Part shown: in pieces, positions 44,969 to 53,849 of the stretch
How positions within the stretch are numbered: the first letter of the stretch is position 1
Layout: each line of letters starts with the position of its first letter
Assembly (NCBI GenBank): GCA_902520575.1
Contig: CABYOG010000001.1
Location: forward strand, 1-64,000
Origin: an uncultured SAR116 cluster alpha proteobacterium
GTDB taxonomy: Bacteria > Pseudomonadota > Alphaproteobacteria > Puniceispirillales > Puniceispirillaceae
DNA length: 64,000 nt
Direction of reading: 5' to 3'
Notes under the pieces: generated by a model
What the model was told of the DNA's origin: nothing
What the model saw: the letters and a program-made list of their open reading frames with translations, nothing else
Database searches by the model: none
Program-made: the position numbers and the translations under genes

Positions 44969-45294
44969 TATCGGCAAAACTATACATTTTGCAGCGTTTA
45001 ACAGCGTTAATTATGGCTCCTCTAGTGCTAGGTCATCTGGTATTAATGATATATGCGGTCCAGGGTGGATTGAGCGCGAGTGAAATACTCGGGCGTACTC
45101 AAGGAAGTGCGTTTTGGGCGATTTTCTATGCACTTTTCGTTTTTGCTGTCTCTGTTCATGCTGCAATCGGAGTGCGCACTGTACTTTTTGAATGGCTAAA
45201 AATCCGCGGCTCCGTTTTGGAACTTTTATCTTGGGGCCTAGGACTGGGACTTTTAGTGATGGGTTTGTACTCTGTTTATGCGGTAACAGCATGA
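44965..45294 (+). CDS. SdhC/SdhD-like membrane anchor subunit (first)
   Basis: 109 residues, three helices. LQRLTALIMAPLVLGHLVLMIYAV in helix 1 has the R-x-T/S pattern and a His that may ligate heme b. AIFYALFVFAVSVHAAIGVRTVLFEW holds a second His followed by GxR, like the SdhC/D quinone-site region. Its start overlaps the iron-sulfur gene and its stop overlaps the next anchor (ATGA). It anchors the complex in the inner membrane and passes electrons to or from quinone. Confidence 0.8.
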   Translation: MISAKLYILQRLTALIMAPLVLGHLVLMIYAVQGGLSASEILGRTQGSAFWAIFYALFVFAVSVHAAIGVRTVLFEWLKIRGSVLELLSWGLGLGLLVMGLYSVYAVTA

Positions 45295-45653
45295 TTTCAT
45301 ATTCATTAGCCCCTCATCGTCGTAATCTTCTGTGGTCAGCTTTTTTAATTCACCGTCTTTCTGGGGTGTGCTTGGCACTTTTTCTTCCCCTTCATTTTTG
45401 GGTGTTGTCGCAGGCTCTGCACAATCCCGCCGCTTTAGAGGGTTTTCTTGAATGGACAGACCTGTGGTATGTGAAACTCGGTGAATACATTCTTGTCTTT
45501 TTGCTTGGCGCTCATTTTTTTGGTGGGCTTCGGCTTATGGCATTTGAAGCTCTGCCTTGGTCTAACAGACAAAAGACGTTTGCGGCATCAGCGTTTGCAT
45601 TATCATTTATTTTAGCGACATTATTTCTTTTTTCGGCGGTGCAATATGGCTAA
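45291..45653 (+). CDS. SdhC/SdhD-like membrane anchor subunit (second)
   Basis: 120 residues from the ATG at 45291, which overlaps the previous stop by 4 nt; the open frame begins at 45192, inside the first anchor. Three helices are seen. LIHRLSGVCLALFLPLHFWVLS carries the classical H-R-x-S-G of SdhC, and LLGAHFFGGLRLMAFE carries a heme-type His and the GxR quinone region. Overlaps of 4 and 8 nt with its neighbours show tight translational coupling of the complex. Confidence 0.82.
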   Translation: MISYSLAPHRRNLLWSAFLIHRLSGVCLALFLPLHFWVLSQALHNPAALEGFLEWTDLWYVKLGEYILVFLLGAHFFGGLRLMAFEALPWSNRQKTFAASAFALSFILATLFLFSAVQYG

Positions 45654-47406
45654 CTCATCATTTGGAAATATTGACAGACAAGACACCGACATCCTTATCA
45701 TAGGCTCTGGTGGAGCTGGTCTGTTTGCGGCTTTACATGCTCAAAAAGCTGCTCCAACCCAAAAAGTGACGATAGCTGTGAAAGGCCTTATCGGTAAGTG
45801 TGGTTGCACCAGAATGGTTCAAGGGGGTTATAATGTTGCCCTTGGCGGAGGTGACACAGTCGAAAGACATTTCATGGACACCATTATTGGTGGAAAGTGG
45901 TTGCCAAACCAAGACATGGCCTGGAGATTATGTAATTTAGCCGTAGAGAGAATTACTGAGCTTGAAAATGAAGTAGGCTGTTTTTTTGATAGAAATGAAG
46001 ACGGAACCTTACACCAAAAAGCGTTCGCTGGTCAGACCGCGGATAGAACAGTTCATAAAGGTGATCTCACCGGTATTGAAATAATAAATCGCCTTATGGA
46101 ACAGGTTTTGAGCCGGCCAATCGAAAAATTACAAGAACATAGAGCCGTGAGTCTCATTCCTGCAACTGGTGGGGAGGGGATATCTGGAGTTTTGTTCATA
46201 GATATGCGTACCGGTCGTTTTCGATTTGTTAGGGCTAAAACAACACTCATGGCTATGGGTGGTGGCCCGACCATGTATAAATACCAAACACCTTCTGGAG
46301 ATAAGACCATGGATGGTCAAGCCATGGCCTTGAGAGCTGGATTGCCGTTACGAGATATGGAGATGGTGCAGTTCCACCCCACAGGATTATTGGCTGGAAA
46401 TAATACTCGAATGACGGGGACGGTTTTAGAGGAGGGTCTGAGAGGGGCTGGTGGATATCTCTTAAATAGCCAAGATCATCGGTTTATGTTTGATTATGAC
46501 ACGAAAGGTGAAAGAGCAACTCGAGATCTGGTAAGTAGAGCAATTTACTCTGAAATGAAAAAAAATAATAGTTCACCAAATGGTGGAGTATTCATTTCTA
46601 TGAGCCATTTAGGGCCAGATGTTGTTCGCTCGAAATTCCCTGGAATGGTGAAACGCTGTGCTGACAGTGGCTTTGATCTAGCTGGTGGAAAGGTCGAAGT
46701 TGTGCCCACGGCTCATTACCTCATGGGTGGTGTTGTCGTTGATGTTGACACTCGTACAGAAGTTCCTGGATTATTTGTTGCCGGTGAAGATGCTGGTGGA
46801 GCCCACGGCTCAAATCGCCTGGGTGGAAACGGGGTCGCCAATTCTACAGTATATGGTGGTGTAGCTGGTGACGTTATGGGCCAAGAAGCGACAAGAATGA
46901 ATGAGCTTCGAACCCCTGATCAAGGCATTTTGGAACAAGAAATAATGAGAGCTTGTGCTCCATTTAATAAGCCAGTAGCGCCACTGGCGGAAATTAGAGA
47001 AAAAATGCGTCAAATTATGTGGGATGACGTTGGTGTTGTAAAAACTGGTAGTGGTCTGATTAGAGGCATCAAATCATTGGCTGCATTAGAAGAGGAACTT
47101 AACTCCATCGGCGTAGATGACAAAGAGCTTGCATTCAATCTAACTTGGCACGATTGGCTAAACTTAAAGAACTTGATGCAAATGTCTAATGTGATTGCTC
47201 AAGCTGCACTAGCTCGGGAAAATTCGAGGGGTGCACATCATAGAGAAGATTACCCGGATACCGGCGATTTGGAGAGTTCTTACTTTACTTTAGTGCGTCA
47301 ATCGGGAAATAAATTAAGTGTGAGTCGAAAGCCAGTGCAGTTTACAATAGTTAAACCTGGTGAGACCATTTTGCCAGAGCATGAGCCTGAGTCACTAGTT
47401 GGCTAA
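45646..47406 (+). CDS. Succinate dehydrogenase/fumarate reductase-like flavoprotein subunit
   Basis: 586 residues. The FAD dinucleotide motif is IIGSGGAGLFAALHA (residues 18-32). Active-site motifs are kept: the His in VQFHPTGLLA, EEGLRGAGGYL, the Arg in GERATRDLVSRAI, the His in VPTAHYLMGG, and GSNRLGGNGVANSTV. The His that covalently binds FAD in standard enzymes (SHT.A.QGG) appears to be Cys54 in GKCGCTRMVQGG. FAD may then be non-covalent and the potential shifted. This fits a fumarate-reductase, aspartate-oxidase-like or specialised substituted-succinate dehydrogenase better than respiratory SDH. Confidence 0.87.
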   Translation: MANSSFGNIDRQDTDILIIGSGGAGLFAALHAQKAAPTQKVTIAVKGLIGKCGCTRMVQGGYNVALGGGDTVERHFMDTIIGGKWLPNQDMAWRLCNLAVERITELENEVGCFFDRNEDGTLHQKAFAGQTADRTVHKGDLTGIEIINRLMEQVLSRPIEKLQEHRAVSLIPATGGEGISGVLFIDMRTGRFRFVRAKTTLMAMGGGPTMYKYQTPSGDKTMDGQAMALRAGLPLRDMEMVQFHPTGLLAGNNTRMTGTVLEEGLRGAGGYLLNSQDHRFMFDYDTKGERATRDLVSRAIYSEMKKNNSSPNGGVFISMSHLGPDVVRSKFPGMVKRCADSGFDLAGGKVEVVPTAHYLMGGVVVDVDTRTEVPGLFVAGEDAGGAHGSNRLGGNGVANSTVYGGVAGDVMGQEATRMNELRTPDQGILEQEIMRACAPFNKPVAPLAEIREKMRQIMWDDVGVVKTGSGLIRGIKSLAALEEELNSIGVDDKELAFNLTWHDWLNLKNLMQMSNVIAQAALARENSRGAHHREDYPDTGDLESSYFTLVRQSGNKLSVSRKPVQFTIVKPGETILPEHEPESLVG

Positions 47407-47439
47407 CTTTTAGGTGTTTTAATTTGCTTGGGGGAAAAC

Positions 47440-48405
47440 TTGATACCAATCGATATAATTCAAAAGACCGCCGAAATGCTTATGGAAAAAGCTGCGATTG
47501 AGATTCCTGAGGATTATTTAAGTGGTTTGAAACGTGCGGCTAAAGATGAAGATGGAGATCTATCGTCATTTGTCCTCGAGGCAATGCTAGAGAATTATGA
47601 GGCTGCTAAACAGGATAGAAGTGCTATGTGCGGAGATACTGGCACGCCCCGTTGGTATGTCAAGATGGGCAATAATGCGAGGATAGAGGGCGGTCCAATC
47701 GCGCTTGAGGGCGCATTAAGAAGTGCAACTGCAAGCGCGACCAAAACAGTACCTCTGCGTCCTAATCGTGTGCATCCACTTTGGAGAACAGATTACGATA
47801 ATAATGTTGGCATTGGAGCGCCAGAGATTGAATATGGATTTGAACCCGAGGGTGAATGGATTGATTTGATTACTGTTCATAAAGGTGGACTGTTTGGGAC
47901 AGATTATAGGATGTTATTCCCGTCAGACGGCATTGAGGGAATAAAAAGGTTTTACCTCGATAGTCTGGTCGCATTTGGAAAGAGGGGTCTAGCATGTCAG
48001 CCAGCCATAATTGGGATTGGTTTGGGGGGCTCTAAAGATGCATGTATGGTTCTTGGAAAAAGGGCTGCTTGCCTCAGAATTGTAGGAGATCAAAATCCAG
48101 ATCCTAAGATAGCAAATTTAGAAGAAGAGTTTAAAGAACTGGGAAATTCGATAGGAATGGGTGCAATGGGTTTTGTGGGAAAATCTATGGTTATAGACTG
48201 TAATATTGAAGTGGGCTTTTGCCACACTGGTGGTATGCAAATGTCAGTCCACGCTTTCTGTTTATCGTCACGTAGAGCAGTTGCGCGAATATTTCCTAAT
48301 GGAGAGGTTGTGTATCGCACAGATCCTAAGTGGTATACTCCGTATCAAAGAAGAGAAACTGTGGACTGGCAGGAGAGCCCAGAATGGCAAAGCCACGCCG
48401 GGTAA
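47440..48405 (+). CDS. Class I fumarase / tartrate dehydratase-like alpha subunit
   Basis: 321 residues from the TTG at 47440, placed after a strong GGGGGAAAA site; another TTG at 47428 sits on that site. The TtdA/fumarase class I alpha pattern is AMCGDTGTPRWYVKMG (first cluster Cys), GIGLGGSKDACMVLGKRA (second) and GFCHTGGMQMSVHAFC (third). It needs a [4Fe-4S] cluster and adds or removes water on a C4 dicarboxylate. Substrates in the family include fumarate, mesaconate and tartrate. The sequence alone does not decide. It is 33 bp after the flavoprotein and in the same operon. Confidence 0.83.
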   Translation: MIPIDIIQKTAEMLMEKAAIEIPEDYLSGLKRAAKDEDGDLSSFVLEAMLENYEAAKQDRSAMCGDTGTPRWYVKMGNNARIEGGPIALEGALRSATASATKTVPLRPNRVHPLWRTDYDNNVGIGAPEIEYGFEPEGEWIDLITVHKGGLFGTDYRMLFPSDGIEGIKRFYLDSLVAFGKRGLACQPAIIGIGLGGSKDACMVLGKRAACLRIVGDQNPDPKIANLEEEFKELGNSIGMGAMGFVGKSMVIDCNIEVGFCHTGGMQMSVHAFCLSSRRAVARIFPNGEVVYRTDPKWYTPYQRRETVDWQESPEWQSHAG

Positions 48406-49052
48406 CATTAAGCACAAACCCTAAGAAGGAAGAGTTGACTGAGCTTCGCTTGGGCGATGTCGTATATCTCGATGGCACAATATACACAGCTCGAGAAGGC
48501 GTTTACAAACGGGCGTTAGAGGAAAAAGTCAATTTTCCTGTTGATTTGCCTCATCGGAGTGCTGCAAATTTTCATTGTTCACCGGCGGCTTCTATGAATT
48601 CGGATGGAAGTTTTAACTTAGGGTCAGTCACCGCAACTGCATCATTTAGGTTTTCCAAATGGATTGGTCAGTGGTTGTCTCAATCTGGTGCGAAGCTGAT
48701 CATCGGAAAAGGGGGAATGAGTGCAGAGGACTATAAAAAGCATTTTGTTCCTCACGGCGCAATCTACCTGACAACAGTTGGATATGGAACGGGAGCACTT
48801 TTAGGCCGCGGGGTAGAAAAAGTTTCTGGTGTCTATTGGCACTCTGAACTTGGTTTGGCGCAGGCAATGTGGGTGATCGATGTAAAACAAATGGGCCCTT
48901 TTATGGTCGAGAGTGATTTGCTCGGAAATTCATTATTTGAACGTGAAAACAGGAAAATTGCAGAGGGTATTGGAAAATTATACGAAGGCACGAAGCCCGC
49001 TACTCTCAAGCGTTATGGTGAAACAGACAACCGTTCAGATGAACTAATTTAA
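48384..49052 (+). CDS. Class I fumarase / tartrate dehydratase-like beta subunit
   Basis: 222 residues from the ATG at 48384, which has AGGAG and overlaps the alpha gene by 22 nt. The TtdB/fumarase C-terminal pattern includes LRLGDVVYLDGTIYTARE near residues 20-35, FHCSPAAS, IIGKGGMSAEDYKKHFVPHGAIYLTTVGYG and GLAQAMWVIDVKQMGPF. The KGG and TTVGYG stretches match the beta-subunit active-site region. A split two-subunit form is usual for tartrate dehydratase and for archaeal or anaerobic fumarases. Confidence 0.83.
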   Translation: MAKPRRVTLSTNPKKEELTELRLGDVVYLDGTIYTAREGVYKRALEEKVNFPVDLPHRSAANFHCSPAASMNSDGSFNLGSVTATASFRFSKWIGQWLSQSGAKLIIGKGGMSAEDYKKHFVPHGAIYLTTVGYGTGALLGRGVEKVSGVYWHSELGLAQAMWVIDVKQMGPFMVESDLLGNSLFERENRKIAEGIGKLYEGTKPATLKRYGETDNRSDELI

Positions 49053-49135
49053 AATGGCCCTTACTCACTTCATGAGCACTAAAAGCCATGTTGTTCTGTA
49101 TTAAATAAGTGTGATTGCCAATCCAAGGTTAATGA

Positions 49136-49897
49136 ATGTTTGAACTTCAATTTATTGCCTTTGTACCAATTGGGGCTTCTGTTGGTGGCTTTGTGAATGG
49201 TATTGCTGGTTTTGGTACAGGTCTGTTCGCACTAGGTTGGTGGCTTCTAGTGTTGCCTCCAAAGGAAGCAGTGTTATTAGTTGTAGCGCTATCTCTTGTA
49301 AGCGGACTTCAAGGCGTTGTAGCTGTAAAGCAAAATTTAAATTGGCCGCGATTAATTAGGTTTTTAGCACCAGCTTTTGTAGGATTACCCCTAGGGTTTT
49401 TTTTCCTTGAGAGCATAAATGCCCAATTTCTAAAAGTCTTGGTTGGCACATTACTTTTATTCTTTGGAGTGTTCTTTGCTTTTAGGCCAAATTTTCCGAG
49501 AATGGCAACGGATAATAATTTTGGTGATATGTTAACTGGTTTCGCTGGAGGCGTTTTGGGTTCAACTGCAGGCTTATCTGGAGCGTTGCCGACTATTTGG
49601 AGTTCTCTTCATGGCTGGAATAAATATGAACAGCGGGCCCTCTTGCAACCCTTTAATGTGATCATTCTTGGCATTGTTTTCTTGTTCTTGCTTTATAAAA
49701 ACCCAATTCATGATAAATTTTTATTCGCGTTTTTTATTTCGATCCCGTTTTCAGTTTTAGGCTCACAGCTAGGGATATTCACATTTAAAAAACTAACAGA
49801 TAATCAGTTTCGCAGATTATTGGTTTGGCTAATATTTGTGTCTGGTATAGTCTTATTAATCCGTGAAACAAGCGACTTCATTATTCTTTTGATTTAG
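49136..49897 (+). CDS. TSUP (TauE/SafE) family anion exporter, second copy
   Basis: 253 residues, about eight helices. GASVGGFVNGIAGFGTGLFALGWWLLVLPPKEAVLLV (split) is the first half motif and TGFAGGVLGSTAGLSGALPTIWSSLHGW the second. It is distinct from the copy at 37108. It lies 83 bp after the fumarase beta gene and 29 bp before the DUF3604 gene, on the same strand, as part of the likely operon. Its presence suggests export of an inorganic or organic anion produced by the pathway, sulfite being the best known case. Confidence 0.78.
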   Translation: MFELQFIAFVPIGASVGGFVNGIAGFGTGLFALGWWLLVLPPKEAVLLVVALSLVSGLQGVVAVKQNLNWPRLIRFLAPAFVGLPLGFFFLESINAQFLKVLVGTLLLFFGVFFAFRPNFPRMATDNNFGDMLTGFAGGVLGSTAGLSGALPTIWSSLHGWNKYEQRALLQPFNVIILGIVFLFLLYKNPIHDKFLFAFFISIPFSVLGSQLGIFTFKKLTDNQFRRLLVWLIFVSGIVLLIRETSDFIILLI

Positions 49898-49926
49898 AAC
49901 AAGACCGAAAAATTAGAGATTTTAAA

Positions 49927-52263
49927 ATGACTGAGATTCCTTTGGGAAGCCGAGATGACATTCATTCTGGAGGAGGTGTGGGAGGCGAAAAAAGCAGTCC
50001 AGTTGCATTTCCCATTCCTTCCGAAGAATTAGGTTCAGTCTCAATTAGTCCATCCGGTTCATTTGAAGCTGGAAGCTATCAAACGTTTACACTGGTATAC
50101 ACAGCGGGTAAGTTTGGCATTGATGACTCTGGCTCTATTAGAATTTGTTTTAGGTTTGCTAGTGACCAAACAAGGCCGCAATTTGAGAATCCAACAGGAC
50201 CAAATTATACAACCATTGTTGCTTCAAATAATGCCGTCTTGAATTATCACTATGATCCAAAGGGCAATGTTAGGCCCTGGGATAGGACTTTATATATTAA
50301 AGTTGTTCGTGGTTTCCTCAAAGAGGGTGATACAATAACAGTAAAATTCGGCGATAAATCGAAAGGGTCGCCAGGAATGCGACTTCAAACTTTTTGCGAG
50401 GAAAGTTATGAATTTCACACGTTGGTCGACCCTATTGCTACCTATTGCTATCAACCGATGCCCGAACAACCTACTATTAAAATTGTCCCAGGGCCTGCAG
50501 AAAGATTTTTAGCAATTGGACCAACTATCCGGGCAGTAGGTGAGCCATTTCAGATCAAAATAAAAGGTGAAGATAAATGGGGAAACCCAACTAACTTGTG
50601 CGATTATGAATTTGATGCAATATCGACTTGTAAAATTGAAGGCCTTCCCAAGAAGGTGACACTTAAGCCCGGAGAGTTCACGGCAACATTGTCAGACCTG
50701 AGGGTTCAGACGGCAGAAGATTTCACTGTTGAATTTTCGAATGACGTGAACAATATTGCTTTTGAGACAAATCCAATAAGAATTGAAGAAAAACCGCAAT
50801 CTAGACATTTTTGGGGTGATTTGCACGGACAATCAGAGGAGACCATAGGCACTAATTCTGCGGAAGCTTACTTCAAATTTGCCCGCGATCTGGCTTTTGT
50901 TGATGTTTCTGGACATCAGGGAAATGATTTCCAAATCACTACTGATTTTTGGAAACGTCTTGATGAGCTTTGTAAAAAGTTCAATCAAGATGGAAAATTT
51001 ATTGCGATTCCAGGATATGAATGGTCAGGAAATACAGGCCTTGGTGGAGACCGAAACATATATTTCCCTACTGAAGGCCGAACTCTTCGTCGCTCGTCAC
51101 ACGCACTAGTGAGTGACCATTCGGATATATCTACTGACTGTAATTCAGCTACGGAATTGTTCTCTGCTTTTGCAGAAAATGATGAGTCGGATGTTGTAGT
51201 CTATGCTCATTGTGGAGGACGCTACGCAGATATTGAACTAGCCCATGACGGACGTTTTGAAAAGTCGATGGAAATACACTCTAGTTGGGGTACTTTTGAG
51301 TGGTTGATTCAAGATGCTTTTCGTCTTGGTTATCGGGTCGGGATTGTGGCGAATTCAGATGGTCATAAGGGAAGGCCGGGAGCTAGTTATCCTGGAGCTG
51401 CTTTGTTTGGTGCGGTAGGCGGTTTAACTTGCTTTCTAGTCAATGAACTGGCCAGAGAGTCGATTTTAGATTGCATTCGTAAACGTCGGCATTATGCGAC
51501 CACTGGGGGAGAGCATGGTCGGCCACTAATAAATGTGACAGCTAAATTTTCTGAATCTGGCCAAATATATAACGATGATCCGAAGCTATTTTCCTCAAAT
51601 AGCACTGTGTCAAATAGTGCTCTAATGGGAGACATAGTTCATCTACCCAACGGACAAATGGAGTTAAACATTGAGGTTAAGTGCAGCGCACCTATTGAGC
51701 GAATAGACATATTCAATGGTCTTGAGAAACTCGAAACAGTAAAGCCCTATAAACAGGACGAATTAGGAAACAGAATTAGGATTATCTGGGAGGGTGCGGA
51801 GTATCGAGGGCGTTTTAGACAGGTAATTTGGGATGGTTCAGCTTATTTATCAGATAATGAGGTAGTTTCATCCAAGGCTATAAATTTCTTCAATAAGGAC
51901 AAAAGTCTCATTCAGTCTTCCCCTAATGAAATGACATGGAGGGCACTAACCACTGGCAACATCGGTGGTTTTGATATGATATTAGCTGATCCTTATAGTG
52001 GCACACTAAAAATCGAAACGCCCCTTGTTAAGGCAGGCATTCCAATTGAAGACATAGGCTTTGAGGATGAAATTTTTGATAATAGCGGTGTTTTGCCGAG
52101 ATATTTGAAGGTTTTCAGACTACCGACCGAAAACCGTCATAAAACAATGCAAGTGAAATATCCCGTAGAACTAAATTCAAAAGATGACAATCCTATCTTT
52201 GTAAGACTCACTCAGGAAGACGGAACATTAGCCTGGACAAGTCCAATCTACGTTTACAGATAG
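49927..52263 (+). CDS. DUF3604 protein (PHP-like metal-dependent hydrolase fold)
   Basis: 778 residues, no signal peptide. Residues 1-290 are beta-rich and have no motif I recognise. The DUF3604 core starts near 296 with HFWGDLHGQS, where His300 is a likely metal ligand. SGHQGND, IPGYEWSG, VVYAHCGGRYADIE, EIHSSWGTFEW and IVANSDGHKGRPGASYPG follow, arranged as in PHP-type metal sites. RRHYATTGGEHGRP closes the core. The last ~250 residues are beta-rich. The family is common in marine bacteria but its reaction is unestablished. It ends the operon, with a terminator-like hairpin just after it. Confidence 0.8.
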   Translation: MTEIPLGSRDDIHSGGGVGGEKSSPVAFPIPSEELGSVSISPSGSFEAGSYQTFTLVYTAGKFGIDDSGSIRICFRFASDQTRPQFENPTGPNYTTIVASNNAVLNYHYDPKGNVRPWDRTLYIKVVRGFLKEGDTITVKFGDKSKGSPGMRLQTFCEESYEFHTLVDPIATYCYQPMPEQPTIKIVPGPAERFLAIGPTIRAVGEPFQIKIKGEDKWGNPTNLCDYEFDAISTCKIEGLPKKVTLKPGEFTATLSDLRVQTAEDFTVEFSNDVNNIAFETNPIRIEEKPQSRHFWGDLHGQSEETIGTNSAEAYFKFARDLAFVDVSGHQGNDFQITTDFWKRLDELCKKFNQDGKFIAIPGYEWSGNTGLGGDRNIYFPTEGRTLRRSSHALVSDHSDISTDCNSATELFSAFAENDESDVVVYAHCGGRYADIELAHDGRFEKSMEIHSSWGTFEWLIQDAFRLGYRVGIVANSDGHKGRPGASYPGAALFGAVGGLTCFLVNELARESILDCIRKRRHYATTGGEHGRPLINVTAKFSESGQIYNDDPKLFSSNSTVSNSALMGDIVHLPNGQMELNIEVKCSAPIERIDIFNGLEKLETVKPYKQDELGNRIRIIWEGAEYRGRFRQVIWDGSAYLSDNEVVSSKAINFFNKDKSLIQSSPNEMTWRALTTGNIGGFDMILADPYSGTLKIETPLVKAGIPIEDIGFEDEIFDNSGVLPRYLKVFRLPTENRHKTMQVKYPVELNSKDDNPIFVRLTQEDGTLAWTSPIYVYR

Positions 52264-52315
52264 CGCATGAATTTCTGTTTGAGATACCTCAAGGGCGCTA
52301 GCTTCGATAAAAAGT

Positions 52316-52341
52316 TGCCTAGCCTATGAAAAGGCTAGGCA
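52316..52341 (-). terminator. Strong hairpin between convergent DUF3604 and aldehyde dehydrogenase genes
   Basis: TGCCTAGCCT pairs perfectly with AGGCTAGGCA (10 bp) around the six-base loop ATGAAA. On the minus strand the stem is followed by ACTTTTTATCG, the classical T run, so it terminates the aldehyde dehydrogenase gene. On the plus strand it lacks a T run but may also stop the DUF3604 transcript. Confidence 0.75.
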
Positions 52342-52375
52342 TTCGAATTATCTGACATTGATTTGACGCAACAGT

Positions 52376-53812
52376 TTAAGTGTATATCTCACTAGAATAT
52401 TTTGTTACCAGAAAAGCTTCTAGTCCTTCTATGCTCCCCTCATAACCATATCCACTGTGCTTTAGTCCGCCAAATGGCGTTTCGACTGAATGAATGTGCA
52501 TAGAATTTATTGCAAGCATTCCAGATTCAATTTCCGATTTTAATATCTGACTAGTTCTTGGATTGCTAGTAAATGCATAAGATGCGAGGCCAAAGGGCAA
52601 AGAATTTGCTCTTTCTATAATTTCATCGATAGATGAAAATGATGCGCTGGGAGCCACTGGGCCAAATGGCTCTTCAATCATGATTTTTGCAGTATCAGGA
52701 ACATCTCTGATCAGAGTAGGTTCAAAGAATGAGCCCGGGCTTTGACCTCTTCCACCTCCAGAAATTACTTCTCCTCCGCTTGAAATCGCATCAGATATGA
52801 AGTCTTCCATTACTTCCAATCGTCGGTCTGCCACTAATGGTCCCATAGTTGACATTGAGTCAAGTCCGTCTCCAACGTTTATTGCTTCAACATGACTTTT
52901 GAATGATTTAATGAATTCATCATAAACTGGCTCCTCGATAAAAAATCTTGTTGGTGAAATACACACTTGGCCAGCATTTCGAAATTTGCCTGCTGCACAA
53001 TGTTTTACAGCAGCTTCAATATCTGCGTCTTTGAAAATCATCACAGGCGAATGTCCTCCGAGTTCCATTGTGCACCTAATCAAATTTTGTGCTGCCAGTT
53101 TTTGCAGATGAATTCCTACCGGTACACTGCCAGTGAAACTGAGTTTTCGTGGAATTGGAGAAGCGAGCAAGTGCTCTGATACTTCAGAGGGTACACCAAA
53201 TACTATATTTAAAACTCCGGCTGGCAAGCCAGCTTCCATCAGTGCTTTACCAATCGCTATTGCTGTTGCTGGGGTCTCTTCACTGGGTTTGATCGTAATT
53301 GAGCATCCAGCTGCTAATGCCCCAGCAACCTTTCTCATCACGTTGGTAGCAGGAAAATTCCACGCAACAAATGCTAGAACCGGCCCTACGGGTACTTTTC
53401 TGGCCTCGTGTTCCATATTTGGAATTCTTGAGGGAATAATGCGTCCATAGACGCGTTTTCCCTCTTCGCCGTACCATCGTAACAAATCAATTGCTACTTG
53501 CATCTCTATCTTGGCTTCGGCTAGCGGCTTACCCATTTCACGGGTTAGGTTTTCAGAATTCTTGTCAAATTCGCGCTCTAATATTTTCGCTGCTTTTTCC
53601 AAGATAGACTGGCGTTTCAGGGGCGTCTCACTGCGCCACTTGTTAAAGCCCTTAAGGCTGCTATTCAGCGCATCATCTAAATCCTCTTTGCTTGCATGTG
53701 GTAATTCGCCAAGAACAGTTCCATCTGCAGGACAAATAACGTTTTCAGTGACACCCGATGTGCCATTGGTCCATTCACCAGCAATGAGCATTTGTAATTG
53801 GGGGTAAGACAT
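52376..53812 (-). CDS. NAD(P)-dependent aldehyde dehydrogenase (succinate-semialdehyde type)
   Basis: 478 residues, standard ALDH superfamily length. WNFPATNVMRKVAGALAAGCS, the cofactor Lys-Pro-Ser-Glu (TIKPSEETP), FTGSVPVG, the general-base Glu in MELGGHSPV and the nucleophile Cys in NAGQVCISPTRFF are all present, along with EEPFGPVAP. The N-terminal IAGEWTNGTSG and this spacing fit succinate- or glutarate-semialdehyde dehydrogenases. It is followed on the same strand, upstream, by a GMC oxidoreductase 37 bp away. An alcohol-to-aldehyde-to-acid sequence is plausible. Confidence 0.87.
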   Translation of the reverse strand: MSYPQLQMLIAGEWTNGTSGVTENVICPADGTVLGELPHASKEDLDDALNSSLKGFNKWRSETPLKRQSILEKAAKILEREFDKNSENLTREMGKPLAEAKIEMQVAIDLLRWYGEEGKRVYGRIIPSRIPNMEHEARKVPVGPVLAFVAWNFPATNVMRKVAGALAAGCSITIKPSEETPATAIAIGKALMEAGLPAGVLNIVFGVPSEVSEHLLASPIPRKLSFTGSVPVGIHLQKLAAQNLIRCTMELGGHSPVMIFKDADIEAAVKHCAAGKFRNAGQVCISPTRFFIEEPVYDEFIKSFKSHVEAINVGDGLDSMSTMGPLVADRRLEVMEDFISDAISSGGEVISGGGRGQSPGSFFEPTLIRDVPDTAKIMIEEPFGPVAPSASFSSIDEIIERANSLPFGLASYAFTSNPRTSQILKSEIESGMLAINSMHIHSVETPFGGLKHSGYGYEGSIEGLEAFLVTKYSSEIYT

Positions 53813-53849
53813 CTTGTTCTCCTATAAAATTCAGTCTCAATAATTTAAA

